A DNA stretch of 64,000 bases from Ptychodera flava (taxonomy: Eukaryota > Hemichordata > Enteropneusta > Ptychoderidae): contig NC_091930.1 in NCBI RefSeq assembly GCF_041260155.1, positions 43,281,096 through 43,345,095 on the forward strand. The letters run 5' to 3'. The position numbers and the translations under genes are program-made. Below, piece after piece: positions 10,480-20,630 of this stretch. Each line of letters opens with the position of its first letter. Within the stretch, counting starts at the first letter, position 1. The notes beneath the pieces were generated by a model. It saw only the letters and a program-made list of their open reading frames with translations. It was not told where the DNA came from and made no database searches.

Positions 10480-12715
10480 GCTCACGTGTTGACACACGTG
10501 GGCATATGTCGCAGCGATGTCTGTCTGTCTGTGTGTCTGTGTGTCTGTCTGTCTGTCTGTCTGTGTACTCAATATCTCAAAAACAGCTCATCAGATCAGA
10601 ATCAAATCTGGTACATAGATTCAGTTTGCAAATGGCAAGAACTGATTAGTTTTTGGTGGGTGTGGCTTGCTTACTTTTTGCTCATTTGCATAATTAATGA
10701 TTTTAGAAAAAACTGATATATATTGACAACGACTGCACACAATTTGATGAGATTCGCTACTAATGATGATCACACCAAGATATATCAGCTTTGAAAGATA
10801 TTAATGGGTGACCTGAAAGATAATTACTAATTTGCATGTTTAATGAAATTTCCTAATTAGGAGTATATATCTGTATTTACTTGATCAAAATTGACAAAAC
10901 TTGGTATGCATATTGAAGATACTATGATTTAACGTTATTGAAAGTCATTCAGCATTTTACTTCATCCAAATCCTAATTTGCATATTTAATGACCTTTTGA
11001 AATTAAGGCTATATATTTGAATTTACATGACCAAAATTGATGAAACTTGCTTTGTACATTAAATATACTATGATAGAATATTACTAAATGTCATTAAGCA
11101 TTTTTACATCAGCCAATTCCTAATTTGCATATTTTATGAACTTTCCTAATTAGGGGTATTTATCTGAATTGATGAGACCAAAGTTGATGAAACTGGCTAT
11201 GTACATTAAAGATACTATAATAGAACATTATTGACAGTCATTAAGCATTTGCAGTTTAGCAAATTCCTTATTTGCATATTTAATGAACTTTCATAATCAG
11301 GGATATTTTTCTGTATTGACCACACCAAAGTTGACGAAACTTGCTATGTACATTAAAGATACTATGATACGACATTATTGAAAGTCATTAAGCATTTTTA
11401 CTTCATCCAGCTCCTAATTTGCATATTTAATGAATTTTTGAAATTAGGGATATATATTTGAATTTACATGACCAAAATTGATGAAACTTGCTATGTACAC
11501 GAAAGACACTATTACGTAGGCTAACTTCATTGAAAGGCATTAAGCATTTTTGCTTCAGCCTATTCCTAATTTGTGTATTTAATGAACTTTCCTAATTAGG
11601 GATATATACTTGGATTTATTTGATCAAAATTGGCATAACATGCTATGTACATTGATGATTATACCAGGTTATATCAATATTGGAAGTTTTTTTGCTCACG
11701 TGTTGACACACGTGGGCATATGTCGCAGCGATGTCTGTCTGTCTGTGTGTCTGTGTGTCTGTCTGTCTGTCTGTCTGTGTACTCAATATCTCAAAAACGG
11801 CTCATCAGATCAGAATCAAATCTGGTACATAGATTCAGTTTGCATATGGCAAGAACTGATTAGTTTTTGGTGGGTGTGGCTTGCTTACTTTTTGCTCATT
11901 TGCATAATTAATGATTTTAGAAAAAACTGATATATATTGACAACGACTGCACACAATTTGATGAGATTCGCTACAAATGTTGATCACACCAAGATATATC
12001 AGCTTTGAAAGATATTAAGGGGTGACGTGAAAGATAATTACTAATTTGCATGTTTAATGAAATTTCCTAATTAGGAGTATATATCTGGATTTACTTGATC
12101 GAAATTGACAAAACTTGGTATGCATATTGAAGATACTATGATTTAACGTTATTGAAAGTCATTAATCATTTTACTTCCTCCAAATCCTAATTTGCATATT
12201 CAATGACCTTTTGAAATTAATATATATTTGAAGTTACATGACCAAAATTGATGAAACTTGCTTTGTACAATTAAGATACTATGAAAGAATATGATTAAAT
12301 GTCATTAAGCATTTTTACATCAGCCAATTCCTAATTTGCATGTTTTATGAACTTTCCTAATTAGGAATATCTGGTGCATTTAAGTTTTCATGTCGGCTTA
12401 CTTATAGTTTGAATATCTAATGAGCTTTCAAAGTTTGGAATATATACCGGTAGTTTGAAGGACTTGACCAAAGGCAATTACACTTGCTATATAAAGTTGT
12501 GATACAATGACAGCAGTCAAATAAATTAATATTTTTTTCAGCTAATTACATATTTCAATACTTAATGACCTATAGAGTTAATCTGTGGTGAATTATTTTC
12601 ATTATGTTGATCATAATACTTTCAATTAAGTTGCAAACATGTGGCAAAGGTTCAAATTTACACATAACTGCAATATATAATGAAACACGTGAGCATTTAC
12701 AGTTCATATCTGGTT
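10480..12715 (-). mobile_element. Helentron-like non-autonomous element, copy 2, inverted
   Basis: Inverted relative of 8016-10087. The hairpin end is on the left (GCTCACGTGT, loop TGAC, ACACGTGGGC at 10480-10503), followed by a TGTC microsatellite (about 10515-10563), then about 147-bp repeats in reverse, and the AACCAGATATGAACTG end on the right (complement, ending 12715). It interrupts a family B MITE after a T-run; the uninterrupted form is visible near 20690-20705 and 24483-24495. No target duplication. A second hairpin end lies inside at 11694. Confidence 0.6.
11694..11786 (-). repeat. second internal hairpin plus TGTC microsatellite
   Basis: A near-perfect duplicate of the left end at 10480: the same stem, loop TGAC and TGTC-rich microsatellite. 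The following 600 bp (to about 12350) also match 10560-11120 closely. Either one element inserted into another or the 3' half was duplicated in tandem. Confidence 0.75.
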
Positions 12716-12998
12716 ATTTTGTCTGTTTCTGTGTATCATCAGCAGTTTCTGGTGTGACTCCCTTTACAATAGAGAAATTCCTAATATTTAGCTCCTAATC
12801 TGCATTTTTATTGTTTAAATGTTGTATTTTGGTCCGGACTAGAATACATTTATCAACAATAACAATGGTCATTTCACATATACAGGCTTTGTTGGCAAGC
12901 AAGACACCGGGCATTGGTTATGATGATTGGATTATAGTAAAACTCTGTAGTTGAAACAGAGTATTAAAAATTAGCCATTAGATACAGCTAATGTCCCT

Positions 12999-15435
12999 TT
13001 AAAATAGACTGTTATTTCACGAGTTTGAGCTAACTACAGTATTTTTCGTGACATGTACGTTCCAGAAACTGGAAGGTTATGCAAATTTAGCGTTCGTAAA
13101 AAGAGAGACAGACCATTACATCAGCGGTTTGACCACCAGTACTGCACAGTCTGTTCCACAAAGGTCTCTGCCTACACTAACTTTGTCTTATTGTCTCTAT
13201 ATATTTAAGTACCTTTTCCTCTGCAGCTGTTGATACGTAGAGCATTTTAAACAGCGGTGTAATTAGTGATTGAAAACCGGTTTGATATTTCTTTGCTTGA
13301 TTAACAATTGTAATATTTTTCTCTTTTACTCTGGTGTGTGTTTGTCAATTTTACCGCAGTAATCTAAGTTTAGTGTCGATAATTTGACTAATCGATCAAA
13401 TCACGAGACAGGCCAACACGAAAATGACATGATTTATTCACAACGAATTAACATGAGCAAAATCGTGACTTTAAAGTTTACTCAGAATGTTGATTTTTAG
13501 TCGTCTCATCATGCTGAGGCATGTCAGGGTATCCGAACAAAATCTACAATATGATAAATTTGTCAGTAGTCTCTTTTGATGTTGACGCACTGAATAGAAA
13601 AGAAATGCCTATGGCCATTGATTCTATGTTGCTTAGTATTACCATTGAGATAAAATGCTTCTCGGGAGTTCGGAATCTCCAACTGTTCCATGACCTTTAG
13701 CTTACATCTTGCGGAGGCTAAATTTGAAGCTTATGGGGTAAATAAATTTTCACCCGCCTAGTGTCGTGAAAAAATGGAGGTTATATCCCCATAGAGATAA
13801 CACAGAGATGCCGGCCATTGTAAATGTCGAATGTTGGCAAATCTAGGGGTGTAAATTTCTCCGGTACGATAATTTTCACTTTAATCCCGATATTCATGAT
13901 ACTGAAAGAGGATGGTTGAAAGTTGCTTGGGGAAACTTTGAACGAACATTTTAAGTGTTTCATTTCCGAGGCGCGAAATGCTTATTCCAACAAATGCAAG
14001 TAAGTTCAAAAATTTGACGTTAATTATGATCGCTTCCCAAAAACCAAGAAAGTTGGCCTGTCTTCGGTTTACTAATGTAGAAAATAATATTGGCGAGTTG
14101 CTGTTCCCTTGAACTATATGTGTCTTTGAATATCAGTCAGAACCTTGTTTTCGTTTACTTTATAAAATATGATTGCATTGTTTAAAATTTGCAGCACTAC
14201 ATTATCCTGTCGAATCAGCTTGATTTATTGACACGCTACGTTTTGTCAAGCAGCTGTCTCGGGCTCCCTGTTTATGTAGTCGTTAGAGTAGGGAACGTTT
14301 ATATTTGGCCACTTCATGACCCTTCAAAAGGTTAGACTTCAACATATTTGTTTCAACAAATCTACAAAACTCCTGATAACTTTAGTAATGCGTATTCAGT
14401 GATTTGACTATATGAAATATATACCCCATTACAGTTAGGGGTACGCAATTAAAAAACGGCAAAACATTGTGTGCCTTTGCTTGTTTTAGGTTGGCTTAAC
14501 ACTATCTCTCTTGAGAGAGTCTCTATTCGAGGAACAACTTTGGCAAGCGAAGTTAGATAGTTATCTGCATGCATCAAATATAAAGCATAATATCACCCCA
14601 TATACATGTGCAACTGTATGAATAAGTAAGTAGCTGATGGATCGCAGTGTAACACAGAAGGCATAAAATATCAAGTCTGTCGACGAACACCAATAAATAT
14701 CCGATCAGCAGATGAAGAATTCCGTAAATTCTCGATCGGAACCGACCTGCAGCATGGGTTGAAGCAAAGACATTAAGCTGCAGCTGGTAGCTGTAGCCTG
14801 CAGCAGTGCCGCGCTGTGAATGCATTTTCTTAAGAACAGAGTTGCCGTCGAGTGACCAAATATAACGGGATGTATGTCAATGCAAAGTTCATCAAAAGTA
14901 GGACGTAAACATCGAAGACAGACAGTCGTTGCTGACGAGTTGACACCGGCAGAGACCGTTGAAAGCCCGTTGTGGCCGGGGTTTGTGGTGTGGCTCTGGA
15001 TCACTTTGGGTGTCATCGAAGGGATTTTTCAGGCTCGAAAGTTTGCTCGTGTGATATTTTGAAAACCACGACATCTCCTAGAATAAGAACTGCTGTTTCT
15101 ACCTTACCGTGCCTTTCCTTCATGAATATATTTGCAAGTATTCCCTAACTCTGGTCATAGTACTATAATGGCTGTTAGACGGTAGTGCGGCGACGCCTCA
15201 CTTGCAGGCGATGGCTGACTTCCTTCAGCGTCGGGACTACGCTAGACGATGATTGACAAGTTCATATGACGATCACGACAATATTTTGGCATGGCGCGGC
15301 AAATCTTCAACAATAATTTTGACTAATCCAAAACAAACGAAAAGTAAAAAGACCATTCAAATAATAAATATACAAGCTTTAGAATTAGGTATTTTATAGC
15401 TGTATGTACGTTAGGTCCAATAAACATGAAAAACA
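12999..15435 (+). repeat. unit B body
   Basis: Noncoding body of the 3.8 kb unit, matching 4807-7366 in A and 21013-23455 in C almost base for base. Short ORFs on both strands differ in length and frame between copies, which argues against selection for a protein. Confidence 0.7.
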
Positions 15436-16905
15436 AGGAACACCTTTTCCCCCCGAAATGGGTTCGCAGGGAGTCGATAGACTGAGAAAGGTGCAGAAAC
15501 CTGTCCGCCAGTCCCCCACACCCGAGGGGGGGGCTGGGTTTTTTTTTACCGCTTTTTAGCGGACTTGGCAGGATAGCATGGTGACGTTTTCTGGCGGAGT
15601 TGGACGTACTTGGCTGCCTGGCACTATAGAGATTGCTGCCGAACTTGACCAACTCGGCAATGCTAATCTAGAAGGCTACCTCTTGCAAACGACTTGGCAG
15701 ATGGTGCCGATGGTGCGAGACGAAAGTCACTTATTCAGTTGTGCGTGACTGAAAATGAGAACGTATTTTTGACAGGACAGCTCGACTTGTTCCTCCGATG
15801 GAACGGATATGAACGACTCGGAAATACATTACAAACTGGTGTCCGACGTACTAAGCTGGGCTTCAGCTCTGCAAGTTCAAGCCAGGCAACGTCCTTCACC
15901 GCCTTGGCCATGCCATTCAATGGACGTAGCTTTGGATTTTTTATTCATTCCATCGTTCGAAGTATTGGCTCTGGTTCGCAGGCAAACGTATCCTCTTGCC
16001 GACGCATTGGTAACTACGTACGCTGTTTGTGTATAGAGAATTCAAAAGGTTACATAAGGTCAATGCTACGTGGATACCGCCTGCACTTAGCAGGGACTGC
16101 TTTTGTTATGCAAACCAGCTAGCAGTACAATATGGCTGCCAGGCATGTGGACACGTCGATGGCTAGAACAATGGAAGCATATTGCGTTGCACCCGTGCAT
16201 CGCAAAAGTGAACTGAAGACTTGGGTGTAGTGACTGGTTATCACTGGTTAGCTGCAGCCCAAGCCATGTCGGTACAAACCCGTACCTGACTGAGGACACT
16301 CGATTAAGTCAGTAATGAACGGTAACACTCGTAAACCAACTCCCAACTGAGCTGGCTAAACTACGTGGAGCTGTGCTTCAATGGCTCAGCCATGATCGTT
16401 AATACAACGGCAAAAACGTAGTTTTTTGTGCTACACTGCCAAGTCGTTGAAGGTACGTATTCAATTGACCCTACCCTTGGGAAACAGGACAGGTTTGCCG
16501 GTGCTGCTGCACCCTTAGTACGACCCTCAGGGTGTCTGACTAACAGACGAGTGAGGTGATGTTTGTGCCTAGCGGACGTGCATAATACTGAAGGAGTTTA
16601 TTTCCGAAAAAATAAACATGAAACGGCAATAAAATGACGTACTCACAGGGGCAAACAAAGCTGGTGACCTCAATTTTTTTCTGCAGTAACCCTTGAGCTC
16701 CTTCCCCTGTCTACGGGCATGTAGAATTATCGAAGTCTAACACTATAAGTACAGCTAAAACTACCCTGAAAATGGGCGATTTCTGCCAAAATGCCTTGCA
16801 GGATAGCGTGCAGGAGAGCCAATCTTTTGCAGACACCTATTATGGGGCGGTTTTCTACTGACTTGGCAGGATAACGGACAAGGGCGCTCGGCAGGAAAAG
16901 GGTTA
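15436..16905. mobile_element. unidentified GC-richer insert in unit B
   Basis: Copies A and C run straight from ATAAACATGAAAAA to TAAGCCTCGCC, whereas B is interrupted here. The insert is clearly GC-richer than its surroundings, has a C/G-run region (15450-15550), and contains scattered copies of a motif like GACTTGGCAGGATA (about 15565 and 16858, with weaker ones at 16790 and 15690). The right end, on the minus strand, reads TTAACCCTTTTCCTGCCGAG, which is piggyBac-like in style, but I cannot find a convincing matching left end. ORFs such as 15694-16122 match nothing I recognise. Confidence 0.4.
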
Positions 16906-17603
16906 AAAAGGACATGGCACTTGTGGTACTTATTTATTGACATAATCGTGTATTTTAGGTAAACGGTTATCGAGGTCACATGACATTTTGTCAAAAAATT
17001 TATATCCTATAGTCTAACCCTATATACAAAAAAATCATACATCTAGCTCTTTTGGCTGGCTCAAAATTAGATATGCACATAATTAATGAGGTACAATATG
17101 TGGCGTCATAAGGTGTCCCATCATACCATATATAAAGGTTGTAGCACTTGTGGTTACTGAGTTATGCACAAATATGTATATTTGAGGTCAAAGGTCATTG
17201 AGGTCACGCGACATTTTGTCAAAAAAATTGTATTGCTAAGTTATCCCTATATACCAAAACTCAGACCTCTAGCTCTATTGGCTCGCTCAAAATTAGATAC
17301 GCGCATAATTAATGAGGTACAATATGTGGCGTCATAAGGTGTCCCATCATACCAAATATGAAGGGTGTAGCACTTGTGGTTACTGAGTTATGGACAAATA
17401 TGTATATTTGAGGTCAAAGGTCACCGAAGTCACGTGACATTTTGTCAAAAAAATTGTATTGCTAAGTTATCCCTATATACCAAAAATCAGACATCTAGCT
17501 CTATTGGCTCGCTCAAAATTAGATATGCACATAATTAATCAGGTAAAATATGTGGCGTCATAAGGTGTCCCATCATACCATAGATGCAGGGTGTAGCACT
17601 TGT

Positions 17604-18506
17604 CAGTCCGGGTCAGCTCCAAAATTGGAGACTCATTATGATAATGTATTCCGGCATTCAGCCAATCATCGACCAGATTACATCATTAATAAAGTACAGG
17701 TCACGCTGGGTCACAAATTACCCACCAAGTGTGATCGGCAGTTTTGGGCCGCTTATTAAGCCCCTGTCTTGTGAATTTCGACGAATTTCGACAGTCAACA
17801 TAATCCACGTGTTCTGCAGAAGGTCATGTCCAACAAGGAGTCCGATTAGTGAACAAATATTCGAAATATTGACGATTCATTTCTACCCCCAGTTTATCGA
17901 TTTCGCTCAAGTACCGAGAATCATTTTGTGGATGTTCGTCATCTCTATTAGAAATACTGTTATAAAGGTTATTTGTGTAGGTACGCGTATAACATTTTGC
18001 AAGAAAGAAGAGCAATGTCAGAGCTTTAAAACGATACCTGTTTTGTAGTTGTCAAACGCAGACTAAAAATGGTACGCGATTTTGAAAATGTGTTGACAGA
18101 GTGGCCACACAACTGTTCCCCATACGGTAGAATTTGTATCGCTGCCATCTCCGATACAAATGGGGTATTCTGAACGATCTGTGTAGGTACACGATTTATA
18201 TTTCGCAGGACTTCAAGCCAGGGTCTAGGAATCACAGCGATATATGGGGTTTGGTTGTCTTAGCCAGAATAAAACTGGTACGCGATTTTGAAATTGTGTT
18301 TTGACAGAGTGGCCACACAACTGTTTGACATTATGACAGAATACGGCGCGGGAGTTCGACACAGTATGGCGTACGTAACGAAGGACGCATGTGGAGGTTG
18401 CCAGGAAATACAATTTTTACTGATGGCGCGCTGGCCGCTGATTGGCTAATGAGAGGGGGGAAATATTATGGTATAGCGTCTCCAATTTTGGAGCTGACCC
18501 GGACTG
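17604..18506. mobile_element. 903-bp TIR DNA transposon, non-autonomous
   Basis: Perfect 28-bp terminal inverted repeats starting CAGTCCGGGTCAGC, flanked by a 5-bp target duplication CTTGT (17599-17603 and 18507-18511). The repeat unit it interrupts is known intact nearby. CAG ends with a 5-bp duplication would suit a hAT5-type element; this is inference. No transposase ORF. Inside, a block of about 50 bp (GGTACGCGATTTTGAAA ... GAGTGGCCACACAACTG) occurs twice, near 18072 and 18278. Confidence 0.85.
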
Positions 18507-18738
18507 CTTGTGGTTACTGAGTTATGCACAAATATGTATATTTGAGGTCAAAGGCCACTGAAGTCACGTGACATTTTGTCAAAGTGTCTGAGATATCTGC
18601 GTGAACGGATGGACTCATGGACGGACATGACCCAATCTATAAGCCCCCTGGACTTTATCTGTGAGGACTAAAAACTGTGTCACTGCATCCTTTTTGCAAT
18701 ATGAATACGATGAGAAACTAAATTTTTATTTTTCTTGG

Positions 18739-18894
18739 CCTTATACATGGGAGTCTATGGACTGCCTTATACATGGGAGTCTATGGACTTCCTTATACAT
18801 GGGAGTCTATGGACTGCCTTATACATGGGAGTCTATGGACTGCCTTATACATGGGAGTCTATGGACTGCCTTATACATGGGAGTCTATGGAGGT
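18739..18894 (+). repeat. 26-bp minisatellite, six copies
   Basis: Unit CCTTATACATGGGAGTCTAT plus six more bases, starting at 18739, 18765, 18791, 18817, 18843 and 18869. Only about two degenerate copies occur at the related site 25372-25425. Confidence 0.95.
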
Positions 18895-19087
18895 GAAAAC
18901 TAAAAAGTCCTCTAACACGGTCAAATTTGATCGCATTGTGAAACAAATCGACGTGCATCTGTATGAGGTAGGGTACTATCCATGTACCAAGTTTGAACGA
19001 AATCACTCCAGGTGTCTTTCAGACGGACGGACGGACGGACGGACGGACGGACAGAAGGACGGACGCACGGAGATGACCAAACCTATA

Positions 19088-19116
19088 AGTCCCCCCGGAC
19101 GGTGTCCGTGGGGACT
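19088..19116 (+). other. terminal hairpin of the 226-bp repeat element
   Basis: Arms AGTCCCCCCGGAC and GTCCGTGGGGACT around a GGT loop, next to a GGAC microsatellite. The same structure ends the related block at 25600-25628. Confidence 0.8.
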
Positions 19117-19659
19117 AATAAGCCTCGCCTACATGGATGCAGGTGGTAAGTTGGTGGTATTGGTGATTATGAAGATGATCAAAGGGAGGAAAACATACAA
19201 TTAAACTTGACATCCTTATAAATGAAGATAGAATGCGCCTTGGTGTAGATATCGGACTCTCAAATTTTAGAAACAGTTCTTTGATCTTCTACTCTTTATA
19301 AACCGGCTTATTTTCAAGGTCTTGGAGTAAGAAAAATTTTCGACCACTGAGTTTGAGTTTTAGAAAATTCCAGTAGAGTTACACGGGTAAAGCGGGCATT
19401 TTGAATTTCAAATTTCGTTGAGGTATTTATTTCCCTTACTGCAAATTGTTCAAGGTGATCCAGGATTTTTATTGTTGATGTAATGAGAGAATAGTTGAAA
19501 GTTTCATCGAGGAAATTTGGGAAAGCGTTAAAATCATTGCCATTGGAAGTGCATGCTACCTAAAGTGTTGGCCCGGCTCTACTTCCATCACTGTCGAACT
19601 GTGTGTTGTCATAAGGTCTCCCATCCTACTAAATATAAAGGACATAGCACTTGTGGTAT

Positions 19660-20208
19660 TTGTATAGGATAAAGCCCGAGTACGAGGGCTCTTCTAGTAT
19701 ATAAAGTCCAACCCAACGATAAAATGTCGAGGCCGCAGGCCAAGACATTTTATCGTAGGGTTGGACTTTATATACCAGAAGAGCCCGAGTACGAGGGTTT
19801 TATCCGACTTAAAAACTATCGCCCCTAACTGATACATTTTCGTTTTCAATGTGTTTACGTCAACCGTCCCCTTTGTCAATGTAACATGTTTAGGATATGA
19901 ATTAAAACTTTTATTTGTGAAATAGCCTTCCAATGTAATGGAACATCCTATAAATGCCCCGGGGCACATTATATAAATGCCCTAGGGCACAGCAGATTTT
20001 GTGTTGCAGCTGGTTTCCACTGTGTTACCAAATTTTAATATTAAAACGTACCAGATGTCTACAGAATATGACATGTTCACTTTTGATTGGACAGTACTTT
20101 ACTACGGTGCTGTCATTCGTTTCTGGAATTTGGTGACCAAGGCTTTACGAGTAGATAAAACACCCTGAATTGAGCACTCTGATTGGTCAATCAAGAGTAG
20201 ATAGTTTT
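19660..20208. mobile_element. insert with long palindrome in unit B
   Basis: Copy C reads GTGGTATTTATTGACATAAA across this point without interruption. The insert starts with two 62-base arms (19667-19728 and 19745-19806) around a 16-base GC-rich loop, and the arms differ at only a few bases. About 400 bp of unique sequence follows, with two short GAGTAGATA repeats near its right end. No ORF of note. Confidence 0.6.
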
Positions 20209-20630
20209 TAAATTGACATAAACGTATATTTAAGGTAAATGGTTATCGAGGTCACATGACATTTTGTCAAAAAATATCTATCCTATAGTTATCCCTATAT
20301 ACCAAAAAAATCAGACATCCAGCCCTACTTGCTTTCTCAGAATTAGATATGTGCATAATTAATGAGGTACAATATGTGGTGTCATAAGGCGTCTCATCAT
20401 ACCAAATATGAAGGGTGTAGCACTTGTGGTTACTGAGTTACGGACAAATGTGTATATTCGAGGTCAAAGGTCATTGAGGTCACGTGACGTTTTGTCAACG
20501 AAATTTATTGCTAAGTTATCCCTTTATACCAAAAATCACACCTCTAGCTGTATTGGCTCTCTCAAAATTAGATATGCGAATAATTAATGAGGTACAATAT
20601 GTGGCGTCATACGTGTCCCATCATAGAATG

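Larger units (their letters stand above)
16906..19118 (+). repeat. 226-bp tandem repeats ending in minisatellite, GGAC microsatellite and hairpin
   Basis: CACTTGTGG marks at 16918, 17145, 17371 and 17597 give a period of 226-227 bp. Each unit carries a nuclear-receptor-like AGGTCAAAGGTCA or a variant, GTCACGTGAC-like palindromes and CATAATTAATGAGG. After the interrupted fourth unit come a 26-bp minisatellite (18739-18894), a GGAC microsatellite (19022-19051) and a 13-bp stem hairpin (19088-19116). The block ends right at the junction with unit B sequence. The layout again resembles a Helentron-like non-autonomous element; a relative ends at 25628. Confidence 0.6.
10409..20630 (+). repeat. tandem 3.8 kb unit, copy B
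   Basis: Second copy, starting at the same TCTAAAAT mark. Its 10.2 kb length is explained by three insertions: 10480-12715, 15436-19118 and 19660-20208. Removing them leaves about 3.78 kb, in line with the 3,789-bp period of copies C and D. The interior is almost colinear with copy C (12716-15435 against about 20704-23455). Confidence 0.8.

Noticed and set aside
15694-16122. 142-residue ORF in the GC-rich insert
   Set aside because: Overlapped by several other ORFs on both strands, as expected from high GC; no recognisable domain or splice structure.
17584-18048. 154-residue ORF over the 903-bp transposon
   Set aside because: It starts outside the element in repeat sequence and crosses the TIR; no transposase motif.
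18700-18900. CRISPR-like array
   Set aside because: The 26-bp units follow one another without spacers; this is a minisatellite in eukaryotic DNA.
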